DNA from: Silene noctiflora
Taxonomy: Eukaryota > Streptophyta > Magnoliopsida > Caryophyllales > Caryophyllaceae
Assembly: GCA_009801015.1 (NCBI GenBank)
Contig: VHZZ01001480.1
Location: 77,932 to 104,057, forward strand
Length of the DNA: 26,126 nt
Direction of reading: 5' to 3'
The first letter of the stretch is position 1; every line of letters begins with the position of its first letter. The translations under genes and the position numbers were made by a program. Positions 12,301-19,400 of this stretch are shown one piece after another. The notes under the pieces are model-generated. The model searched no databases. It saw nothing but the letters and a program-made list of their open reading frames with translations, and was not told the DNA's origin.

Positions 12301-13454
12301 ATCTAAGAGTACGATTTCGTTTCAAAGAGCCTAAATTGTCTAGATGCATTTCCTAATGCCTAAATCAGCAGAATCACAATGTAACAAAAATTCTTTGCTC
12401 TAAAGTTAGATGTCTAAGGCCATGTTGTTTCGGACTAAAATTGTATGAACTCAACAGAACTCAAAATGAAGTCCAAAAGAACATAGATTAATACAACATT
12501 AAGAATCAAATTCACCTAATGATCTTGCATAAAAGCTTTTGCATAAAAGCAATCTTTCGTAATAATTTCAGAATACCCAAAAGACATCTCTACTTTATTA
12601 TCCTTCAGTCCTGCAAAGCCTATTCCTTGACTCTTATGGGTCACATTAAGGATCAAATTCACCTAAAGTATTCATTGACCAACAAAACAAACCCACATTT
12701 CTCAACTCCACATACAACACTCACTGACCAATTAAACAAACACACATTTCTCGTCTCGACCAGCAATACTCACTAACCAATCAAACAAACCCACAGTACT
12801 CACTAACCAATCAAACAAGCCCACAGTACTCGTCTCGACTACAATACTCACTAACCAATCAAACAAGCCCACATTTCTCGTCTCGGCCTACAGTACTCAC
12901 TATCCAAACAAACAAACCCACATTTCTCGTCTCGAGCTACTTGATAACCAATTAAACAAACCCGATTTTTCCTAAAGACACGAACTTTAATCAAACAATC
13001 CACCCTACTTTCCATGCTCATAATTCCACACTGACATAACAAAACAGTTGAATCAAGTCCGCAAACACAAACTACGGAATAAGACCGTCTTACCTTGGAA
13101 GAATCATCAGAGGTTTCTGGGCTAATTCCAGTATTATCCCTATCACTACAGCAAAATTGCACAGGTACCCATGAACGTTGCTTCAAAAAGACATGGGTTT
13201 CACGGGAAATCCGCAACCTGAAAACACAACAAAATTGCAAAATTAATCATGCGAAATAGAAATACTATAAAAATTAGGGTTTGTAAAGATAACAATGAGG
13301 GTAAAATAGAAAGGGGGAAAAGAGACCTGGGGATTAAATTAGGGTGGTAATTAGATGGGGTTAAAGTAAGGGGTGAAGAGGGTAACTGGTTGTGGAGTTT
13401 AGGAAGGTTGAAGAGTGTGAAAATGGCGGGTGAAGAAGTTGCCGCCATTGACAT
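3377..13454 (-). CDS. DNL-type (Zim17/HEP family) zinc-finger protein, probably plastid-targeted, four exons
   Basis: Exons in coding order are 13454-13327, 13217-13094, 3965-3837 and 3475-3377. Phases agree at every junction, giving 159 residues. Residues 1 to about 60 are rich in Ser, Thr, Pro and Leu with few acids, like a plastid transit peptide. Exon 3 encodes QFTCNVCGERTKRMVNRLAY and the VFIQ strand; exon 4 opens with CSGCLQHHKLVDNLNL. This supplies the four Cys of the zinc ribbon (CNVC and CSGC) and the DNL tripeptide that names the family, followed by an acidic tail. Family members (yeast Zim17, Chlamydomonas HEP2, plant ZR proteins) keep organellar Hsp70 soluble and active. Exons 2 and 3 are separated by about 9.1 kb of repeats, so the gene is very easily split or missed. 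Zn-ribbon identity is firm; plastid rather than mitochondrial location is inferred from the leader. Confidence 0.88.
3476..3836 (-). other. Intron 3 of the DNL gene (361 bp, phase 0)
   Basis: The donor is CAG|GTATCC and the acceptor is TTTTCGGCAG|TGC. It separates the two CxxC halves of the zinc ribbon: CNVC on exon 3, CSGC on exon 4. It contains a G-run cluster on the + (template) strand at 3655-3678. Confidence 0.85.
3655..3678 (+). other. Canonical G-quadruplex motif
   Basis: Five runs of three or four G occur at 3655-3658, 3660-3662, 3666-3668, 3672-3674 and 3676-3678, with loops of 1, 3, 3 and 1 bases. This satisfies the G3+N1-7 rule with a spare run. It is on the template strand of the DNL gene, so the pre-mRNA carries C-runs. 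A weaker relative (GGG, GGG, GGGG, GG) lies near 4036-4056. Confidence 0.7.
4210..6417. repeat. Tandem intronic units A and B (~1.0-1.2 kb each)
   Basis: Unit A is about 4210-5390 and unit B about 5395-6417. Landmarks recur in the same order. AATATGATATNCCAAAGC is at 4222 and 5676. CAATTGATTGCATGT (with variants) is at about 4296 and 5748. A TCACCTA-then-CTTGCATAAAA block is at 4513 and about 5891, and GAAAATTATGAAGGGCTCCA is at 5091 and 6297. The divergence is substantial, so the duplication is not recent. Units C and D (9938-13093) continue the array after an interruption by mobile-element-like DNA. Confidence 0.75.
6418..7962. repeat. Long inverted repeat (~700 bp arms, ~140 bp loop), foldback-like
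   Basis: The left arm is about 6418-7112 and the right arm about 7254-7962. Matching blocks, left versus reverse complement of right, run from the outer edge inward: TTTTGCTTTCC, ATCAAAATTC, AGTGCTAAA, GAGGATCGAGACT, AAATTTGG or its variant, GACAATCCGAGTACGAA, AATAAAGTTTGATATTGTTT, GAACTTACATCA and ATTCAATT. The arms are diverged but collinear. It resembles a foldback or long-hairpin non-autonomous element, and transcription of the host intron would make a long imperfect dsRNA stem. No transposase coding was found. Confidence 0.8.
7887..8029. repeat. 33 bp duplicated edge of the inverted repeat
   Basis: A block starting GATAAGTTCCTAAATTACCC and ending GCACTAATT occurs at 7887-7919 and again at 7997-8029, 110 bp apart. 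The second copy is nearly identical. It may mark a local tandem slip at the outer end of the right arm. Confidence 0.8.
8361..9937. repeat. Four diverged tandem copies of a ~0.4-0.5 kb AT-rich element
   Basis: Landmarks repeat in order: GACTCAAAAGATTTTG-like (8390, 8890, 9260, 9729), TTGATACC..AAGTTCCAATGAT-like, ATCATAGAATCACTCC-like, a (T/G)GTGGGACAA-like block, TACGTAGTAT, and CATATTTT..CACCTAATTCGACAT in copies 1 and 3. Copies start near 8361, 8860, 9245 and 9700, and the last is truncated. They are probably serial insertions or amplification of a non-coding transposon. The open frame at 9707-9925 is a chance frame within copy 4. Confidence 0.65.
11295..11410. mobile_element. MITE with TAAGACCGTCT-type inverted ends
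   Basis: The left end TAAGACCGTCTCACTATAAG pairs with the reverse complement of the right end TAAGACCATTTTACTGTATG, at 116 bp total length. The core is AT-rich and non-coding. It sits inside unit C. Similar short ends occur at 13080 and near 18205. Confidence 0.55.
12200..12296. repeat. Two adjacent perfect hairpins
   Basis: Hairpin 1 (12200-12225) has a 10 bp stem, GGTGAGCCTT with AAGGCTCACC, and a 6-base loop. Hairpin 2 (12263-12296) has a 12 bp stem, AAAGCGCGCCTT with AAGGCGCGCTTT, and a 10-base loop followed by T residues. The GC-rich stems stand out in AT-rich intron DNA. They are probably ends of a small dispersed repeat. Confidence 0.8.
12667..12963. repeat. Minisatellite, ~45-50 bp unit, about six copies
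   Basis: The unit combines CACATTTCTCGTCTCGAC, TACAATACTCACTAACCAAT and CAAACAAACC. Some copies lack the TCTCGTCTCG part, so length varies. It lies at the outer end of unit D, about 130 bp from exon 2. The same AACCAATTAAACAAACCC motif occurs singly in units A, B and C, so the array appears to be a local amplification of the unit edge. Confidence 0.85.
13218..13326 (-). other. Intron 1 of the DNL gene (109 bp, phase 2)
   Basis: The donor is CCCAG|GTCTCT and the acceptor is GTTTTCAG|GTTGCG; the split codon is AG|G (Arg43). It contains AAACCCTAA on the minus strand (13274-13282), a telo-box-like motif. Confidence 0.85.
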
Positions 13455-13643
13455 TTTGTTGCAATGATTTAGGTTTCGGGTGTATTTTTTCCAATTGGAT
13501 CTCTCTCCGTTTATACCTCTCTCTTCGTCGTCGACGGACGATATATTGGGCGGTGGACGCGGTGGATTTGGCGGTGAAAGGAATGTGATAGGCCGTGTGT
13601 CGTGGTGTTGACTGTTGATGATAAAAGAGTGGGAAATTAGAAT

Positions 13644-13652
13644 TTAGGGTTT
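13644..13652 (-). promoter_or_regulatory. Telo-box (AAACCCTAA) in the DNL gene promoter
   Basis: The motif reads AAACCCTAA on the gene's strand, about 190 bp upstream of the ATG at 13454. Together with the TGGGCY sites further upstream it matches the telo-box plus site II arrangement known from plant genes for plastid, mitochondrial and ribosomal biogenesis. Confidence 0.55.
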
Positions 13653-13761
13653 GAGAAGTTTTGGTCTTTGGGAATAACAGGGCTCAAATCAGAGAAATCC
13701 CCGTATACTAAAAGAATAAGAGATCTTAAAATTTTTCCGCCTATATGTATTACTCTATAAT

Positions 13762-13801
13762 TGGGCTTTGGGCTTTATTTTATCATGCTTATAATTGGGC
13801 C
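13762..13801. promoter_or_regulatory. Cluster of three site II (TGGGCY) elements
   Basis: TGGGCT occurs at 13762-13767 and 13769-13774, and TGGGCC at 13796-13801, about 310-350 bp upstream of the DNL gene start. Site II motifs bind TCP factors and act in either orientation. The clustering in AT-rich DNA is unlikely to be chance, but binding is inferred. Confidence 0.5.
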
Positions 13802-14338
13802 ATATTGATTTAACTTCCTACAATAAATAATTATATGTCATTTAAAAAGAGTTGTAAGGATAATATTTTTTCAACTTGCATAGACAAATTAATAGAATAT
13901 TTTTACTTTGTCAGATAAATCAAATTGCGCTAATTATATGTATGATGTGATAGAAATATTTTTCTACTATTTTTTGTAAAAATAAACATGATTGTCACAA
14001 ATATTTTTTAGCGAACACCTTTTAATTATTTCTTTAGTTTTTTCTTTTGATACAAACGTACTACAAGTTAAGAGTATTCATAAACTGTTTACTTCTAAAA
14101 CGGAAATATTACGTATAATATATATTTTTTCTTACACTTTAACTTAATATCTACATTTATTTCGTTCTATGTAAAACATTTAAATTATTGGTTAATTTTA
14201 CAATTTAACAGTGTTGAACCTTCTCTTTTCCACATTTCATAATTAAATTTCAAGGAAGGTTAAATATCAGTAATATAATTATTAAATTCTCTAACATCCT
14301 ATCTAAAAAACCGCGCAAATGCGCGGGATCTATACTAA
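13802..14338. mobile_element. Helitron-like 3' terminus (hairpin then CTAA) at the right end; left limit uncertain
   Basis: The stem CCGCGC (14311-14316), loop AAAT and stem GCGCGG (14321-14326) are followed after 8 bases by CTAA (14335-14338) and then T. This is the Helitron rule: a 3' hairpin about 10 bases before CTRR, inserted before T. The preceding ~500 bp is AT-rich and non-coding. A TC-starting 5' end was not located, so the left edge given is only the start of the AT-rich stretch. Confidence 0.4.
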
Positions 14339-14648
14339 TAAGAGAATACTAGTTTTAATCATCCGCAAAATAAAAAATGCACGGATTAGCTATTAGATAA
14401 CATACGAAATATGTTTGTTAGTAGTTTAGTACGATAATTAGACGTTATATTCAGAAATAATAATTGAATAAAATGATGTTAAATAATCTATGGCAAGTTT
14501 GTGGTGGGGCTAATCTTAGAAAATGAAAAAAAAAAATCTCTTAAATCAGGGAAACAATTAGAAGTCTTTAAATGACTTTAGCTTTAATAGTAAGGACGAC
14601 GGGCTTGTTTTGTCTTGGTAAACTTATGTGTGATAATTATTTTTTTGG

Positions 14649-15198
14649 GATATTCTACATGGTACCCCTCAATTTTTCGACTTTCTACATGGTACCCTTA
14701 CACTTTTAAAAACATACATGGTACCCCTAATTGTTGTCATTATCACTAAGTGTACCCCTAAACTTCATTTTCTGTCAATTAAACTCAGTTTTAGGCGTTA
14801 AGTGATTACTTGGATGCGTAACCAAGCTTGTCATTTATCATCCCATGACATANGGACTATATTAGGCTCAATATTCATCTTTGGACATGATAATTTGGCA
14901 GGGGATCAATAAATTTTCCGTCAAAATTTCTTTTAGCTCATATATATCAATAAATATTAGGATCAAAACGGATCTTGAGCCTAATAGAGTCCTTATGTCA
15001 TGGGATAATAAATGACAAGCTTGGTTACCCGTCTAAGTGATCACTTAACGCCTAAAACTGAGTTCAATTGATGGAAAATAAAGTTTAGGGGTACATTTAG
15101 TGATAATGACAACAATTAAGAGTACCACGTATGTTTTTAAAAAGTGTAGGGGTAGCATGTAGAAAGTCGAAAAATTGAGGGGTACCATGTAAAATACC
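14649..15198. mobile_element. 550 bp non-autonomous element with ~200 bp terminal inverted repeats
   Basis: Both ends read G(A/G)TATT(C/T)TACATGG followed by TACCCCTCAATTTTTCGAC. They stay inverted through TTTTAAAAACATAC, TTGTCATTATCACTAA, CCTAAACTT, CTGAGTT or ACTCAGTT, TTAGGCGTTAAGTGAT, AACCAAGCTTGTCATTTATC and CCCATGACATA. The core is about 100 bp. Long inverted ends suggest a Mutator-like or foldback MITE. No clear target duplication was seen. The ambiguous base at 14853 lies in the left arm. Confidence 0.75.
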
Positions 15199-15692
15199 GT
15201 ATACCCGATTCTCTTTTTTGGCCGACCCGGATGCGATACGGTTTTTCTAAATCCGTATCATATATACGGAAATTCTTATCGTATATTCAAAAATTCTTAT
15301 ATTTAAAATCGTGTACCGCGATACGTATTTTAAAACCTTTTTATATGTGAGTTATTTTAATCAAAGGTATTAAGACGAGCAGATGGAGTATTTTTTTAAA
15401 GCTATCAAAAACAAATGTAAAGGAGGAGTATGACATTTTAGGACCTTGACTTTTTCATTTTTCATGAATAAAATCAATGGAGGCAAAGGGCTCGCTAGTA
15501 ATTGGATTTGGAATCAGGTTAAATGAAATGAAATGGTTTGTTAAACTCTCAGAGCTTCTCAGAGTTGTAAAATAACTGCTCGATGTGTGATACTTGACGT
15601 AGTTTTTATTATGGGTCATCTGAAAACCGTCCGTCAATATGCACCACTGTAAGCTCTCTCTCATGAGTTTTAATAACACTATTGCATTCAGA
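15199..15692. other. Gene-free spacer with small inverted motifs
   Basis: No gene was found. GATACGG and CCGTATC flank a short loop near 15234-15260, and further ATACGG variants follow to about 15325. The open frame at 15455-15679 has no recognisable domain and partly overlaps the body of the adjacent SINE-like sequence. Confidence 0.5.
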
Positions 15693-15752
15693 GGGCTTGA
15701 ACTCGAGACCTTTGGTTAAGGTAGAATAGCGCTTACGAGTTGATCATGGGTT
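15693..15752 (-). mobile_element. tRNA-derived SINE head
   Basis: On the minus strand, a box-A-like CATGATCAACTCGTAAGCGC (15748-15729) is followed by a box-B-like GGTCTCGAGTTCAAGCCC (15710-15693). Spacing and order fit a Pol III internal promoter. It shares TTCTACCTTAA with the copy at 1165-1260. The body probably extends toward lower coordinates, but the tail was not identified. Confidence 0.45.
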
Positions 15753-16380
15753 GTTATTGTTACTCAAAATTAAGTATTAATACATGCTTCATTTGTATAA
15801 CACAACAATGGTATGTATGTGTTTCCATAATGTGACAAATTAAGCTAATCAGTTATTATTGGTGCTTGCTTAATCTGTCTGGAGAAAAAATGAAGAAACC
15901 ATTGGAACAAGTGAACAAATATAGCAATGGTAGGTTTGCATAAATCATACAAGCATATATGCTAGCATGTCTCATAAAGTCATAAGCATATTATCTGAAC
16001 TGAAAATAGCATCTCAGTGTTTCCTGTATTCCTGTCTGAGTCGAAAAATACAAAACCGGAAATTCGATAAGAAATCAAAGTTTTGGTACAGAGTAAGTTG
16101 CATAATAGAATTAGAATTTAGCATCAATTCCTGAATTACATCTCTTCAGTGTGCTGGCACCTTGTTAAAAAATGCCTGCCAAATCACCTGAAGATTCTAA
16201 AGGCACCATACACAATTACACATACATATATACTGAATTACTGATGGACTAGAGAGCCAACCCTGCAGTAACGCGTTACAGAATAAATTTTATCATTGAC
16301 AAATCCGAAGAGAATTCTATGTACGCTTCTGAATTATTTATCCTAGGAATGTACTAGAGTAGGGAACACCAGGAATTTAG

Positions 16381-16400
16381 CTGATGTCTTACGACATCAG
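16381..16400 (-). other. Perfect hairpin in the PHO1-like 3' untranslated region
   Basis: CTGATGTC, a four-base loop and GACATCAG form a perfect 8 bp stem about 95 bases after the stop codon at 16495. It is short, and any regulatory role is speculative. Confidence 0.5.
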
Positions 16401-16494
16401 GAATCAAATCCGTCTTTGAAGCTGAATCAATACTGTTTGCAGTCTGTAATGCATTCCCTTTCAGTTGTCATTGTTGTTACCTTCCAAAAACATA

Positions 16495-19400
16495 TCATTC
16501 TTGCTCATCTACTTCATGGAATGGGAGTGGCACTTGCTTAACTGCTCTAAATTTGCCCGCATTATTTAGATGCTCATTCTCTAATCTGATAAGAAGAATC
16601 GGAACAGTTTTTGTTCTTTATTAGTATCTAGTATCTTGCAGTTGACTAGTCGGCGAGAAAATAAGAGGTTTTAAGTTTACCTATAGAAATTCCACTGTCC
16701 TCTTCTGATCACTTCAAGGGCTGCTAAAAATAGCCCAATGACTCTGTAATCAACATTGCCAAAACTCGGGTGAAGTACCGTTTGCAGCCATGCAAGCCTT
16801 AGAACTAAGTTCAGTACCTGCAAAAAATGATTTTGTTAAAAAATGTTGTCTTTCCGTTATTGTCATCATTTAGGTTATGGAAGTTGTTGACAGGATAAGG
16901 ATTTCGATGGAAATACCATGGAGAAATAGTAGACAAACTTCTTCTGGAGCATTAATTCATTCCTTAACCAAGGGTTTCGGGAATTGGTTTGTAGCAACCC
17001 CCAATCTTTAACATAGTCCCAGTACAATTGGTACACTGTTGCCGCGCTTGATAGGGCCACAACTAGACACAAGTAGCCGGTTGACTTCTCTTTCTCGTAA
17101 GCCAGTTTAGCACCCGCAGCCAACATTGCTGACACATATTTGCCAAGGTTCACTAGGTGGTTAACCTCTCCTTCATCGAACCATCTCCTAGCACACTGAA
17201 AATTTCATATGGCCATTTTCAGAAAACTCTACACAAGTAATAACCGTTTTCACTCAGTTTTTTTGTCGTAAATATTTTTTTTGGTACCTGCATTGCTCTC
17301 CAGTAGTATGGTAAAAAGGAGACTGCATATGCAAGGTCTCTGTAGTGTGCAGTCCTCAAACAGTACCCGTAATCCTGCGTCTTGTAACTTCCTGTGATGT
17401 AGTAGCAAGCTACATACTCAAGATTCCTTAGCAAGGGAACCTGCAATATTTGTTAGAGTTTCACTGTTAGTCTTTCCGTTTCATTGTGTGCAGTAAATTT
17501 TGTCCAAGGGTAATTCAGTCGCTGATTTACCTGGCTACAAAGTTGGTCAGCCATGAAGAAGTCTAGCATGACAACCTGTGAATAAAACCATGTTCGTGTC
17601 ACAGTCAGTTACAAGTATTATACCAATTGATCTAAGCGCTTAGGCCTTAGGGGGTCCGGAAACTCAGAGTTCTATTAAATGACTATTCAAATTTAGGTAC
17701 CTTATATAAGGGCGAGAGGACTATATTCCTTATAGCTTGAAGAAATCTGTATCGACTTGATTTATAGACGATGTTGAGAGGACAAACCAGAAGAAGTACG
17801 AAAAACTGCAAGAAGTATCATTTGCAATTACACACAGTCAGTATATGCAATCAAAATATAAGAAATTTTGTCGAAAGGCGACATGTGAAGGAAATTACCA
17901 GTAAGAGGCAGCCTGGGATGGTCTGAACTAGTGATTCCTTATATCCTTTAGCTACTAGGGATAGATGAATGAACAAAACCCCGACAATAGCCGTCATTGA
18001 AGCTGTACAGATCAAGAAAACTTCTCTGAACTTAAGTTCTCTTGTCGGAGCTAGCTCGAAAATGAAGCTGTAATTGATCCGAGCCTTTTTCCACATGAAA
18101 ATGTTGCATCCATAAAGAAAAAAGTGCAGGAACAGTAAGCCAAACATACTGCATATTTGCCACAAAACTCATGTCAGAATTTCCTTGATCATATAATACT
18201 GCATCTTTTATGAGACCGTCTTATATTAGCTTTTGTGTCCGTATAACTTCTCGAAAATGAACATAGGGATTTTACCTCAGGACAGGATATACAGTTTCCA
18301 TGTAAACTGTATCAGATGATTGTTTGGTATACATTCCCATAATATGAGCCATGATCACATATCCTGCCAGTAATGCTAGAAAGCATCCTGTAAAGAGACC
18401 TGAATTTGCAGCACATAAATTTTAAACTGTCAGTAGATGATCTCATTTCTGAAGTAATTTGTTGATATAGTTACTGCTAATCATGTTCGGTAATTCTACA
18501 GACAGCTGAAACTCAAACGAACTTTGTTTCAAGAACTATTTTCCTTCTCAAGGATCGAAACATGTCTAAACAGATAATTCATTAACTCGTAATCCATTTT
18601 TATCTGTCGATAACATTGTTATTTACATAACTCGACGTAAAATAGTACTATTTGAGTAAACATTAGAAAAACAAAGTTCAAATGTAGCATATCATTAGTC
18701 ATCTCAAAAGATTTAGTAGTTTCAATATAGGATTAAAAAAGTAGTGGAAATCCATTATGAACCCAATAAATGAGAAACATGAGGATGATAAAACATCAAA
18801 AACATTAAGATTACCACACAACATACACACATGACACATCAATCAAACTAAAGATTGTTCTTCTGTGGTTGCTTTAGGTGTGTTATTGGCCCTTTTCATG
18901 GCTCATACATTGCTAGATTTATTTATCATAAATGGAACTTTTTCTTTTAACATCCCACTCAATAATAGTGGCCCTATGAGCCCACATTTTCTATGTTTTC
19001 TTCGCAGATTTAAATTCTGACGGAGAAATATGACCACTTTTATAATATATTTTTTCTTTTGTGACTATTATTTTAATGTTTCACGTAAGTAAATGATTGA
19101 CTAATGAACGACTTCCAATTATCACGTATTCTTGTTTTATTCGTGTCAATCTTAAACAAGAAACGTTTCAAATGATAGATAAATGACAATAAGCAGAATA
19201 CCTAAAGAATATTGTGTCATTTATCTATCAGATGACAAAAAACAGTAAGAATAGCATCTTACCTGTTTTATACTTAAAACGAATACAACCATTTTATACA
19301 AGTCGGGAAAATTGAGAACTCACCAATGAAAAAGGTAACTGCATGGGACTCTTTACGTTGATTAGGATTAAGGTACTTCATGGCCTTTCTTTTGTCATCT

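Larger units (their letters stand above)
3966..13093 (-). other. Giant intron 2 of the DNL gene (~9.1 kb, phase 0)
   Basis: The donor is TCCAAG|GTAAGA (end of exon 2 at 13094) and the acceptor is CTTCTTTAG|GAATCA (exon 3 starts at 3965). Both flanking exons are in phase 0, and the joined protein reads through into an intact zinc ribbon. The interior holds no exon I can support. It consists of tandem units (about 4210-6417 and 9938-13093), a long inverted repeat, a diverged repeat array, a MITE and a minisatellite, listed separately. By length it is about 19 times the coding sequence. Confidence 0.8.
9938..13093. repeat. Tandem intronic units C and D
   Basis: Unit C is about 9938-11650 and unit D about 11651-13093. 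Shared order: CTATAAACGTCAAGATC-like (10230, 11737), GTGATGAAAGGTGCC-like (10266, about 11766), TCACCTAATGATC (10945, 12510), then an AAACAAACCC block and AATAAGACCGTCT (11293, 13078). Unit C also carries an unrelated insertion of about 450 bp (about 10440-10870), where I recognise nothing. The far end of unit D abuts the splice donor of exon 2. Confidence 0.65.

Noticed and set aside
12851..13240. 129-codon minus-strand open frame
   Set aside because: Only its exon 2 part (13217-13094) is coding. The remainder reads through the splice donor into intron and minisatellite sequence.
17320..17335. GCATATGC as a second P1BS site
   Set aside because: It lies inside exon 11 of the PHO1-like gene, where it encodes AYA; a coding coincidence is the simplest explanation.
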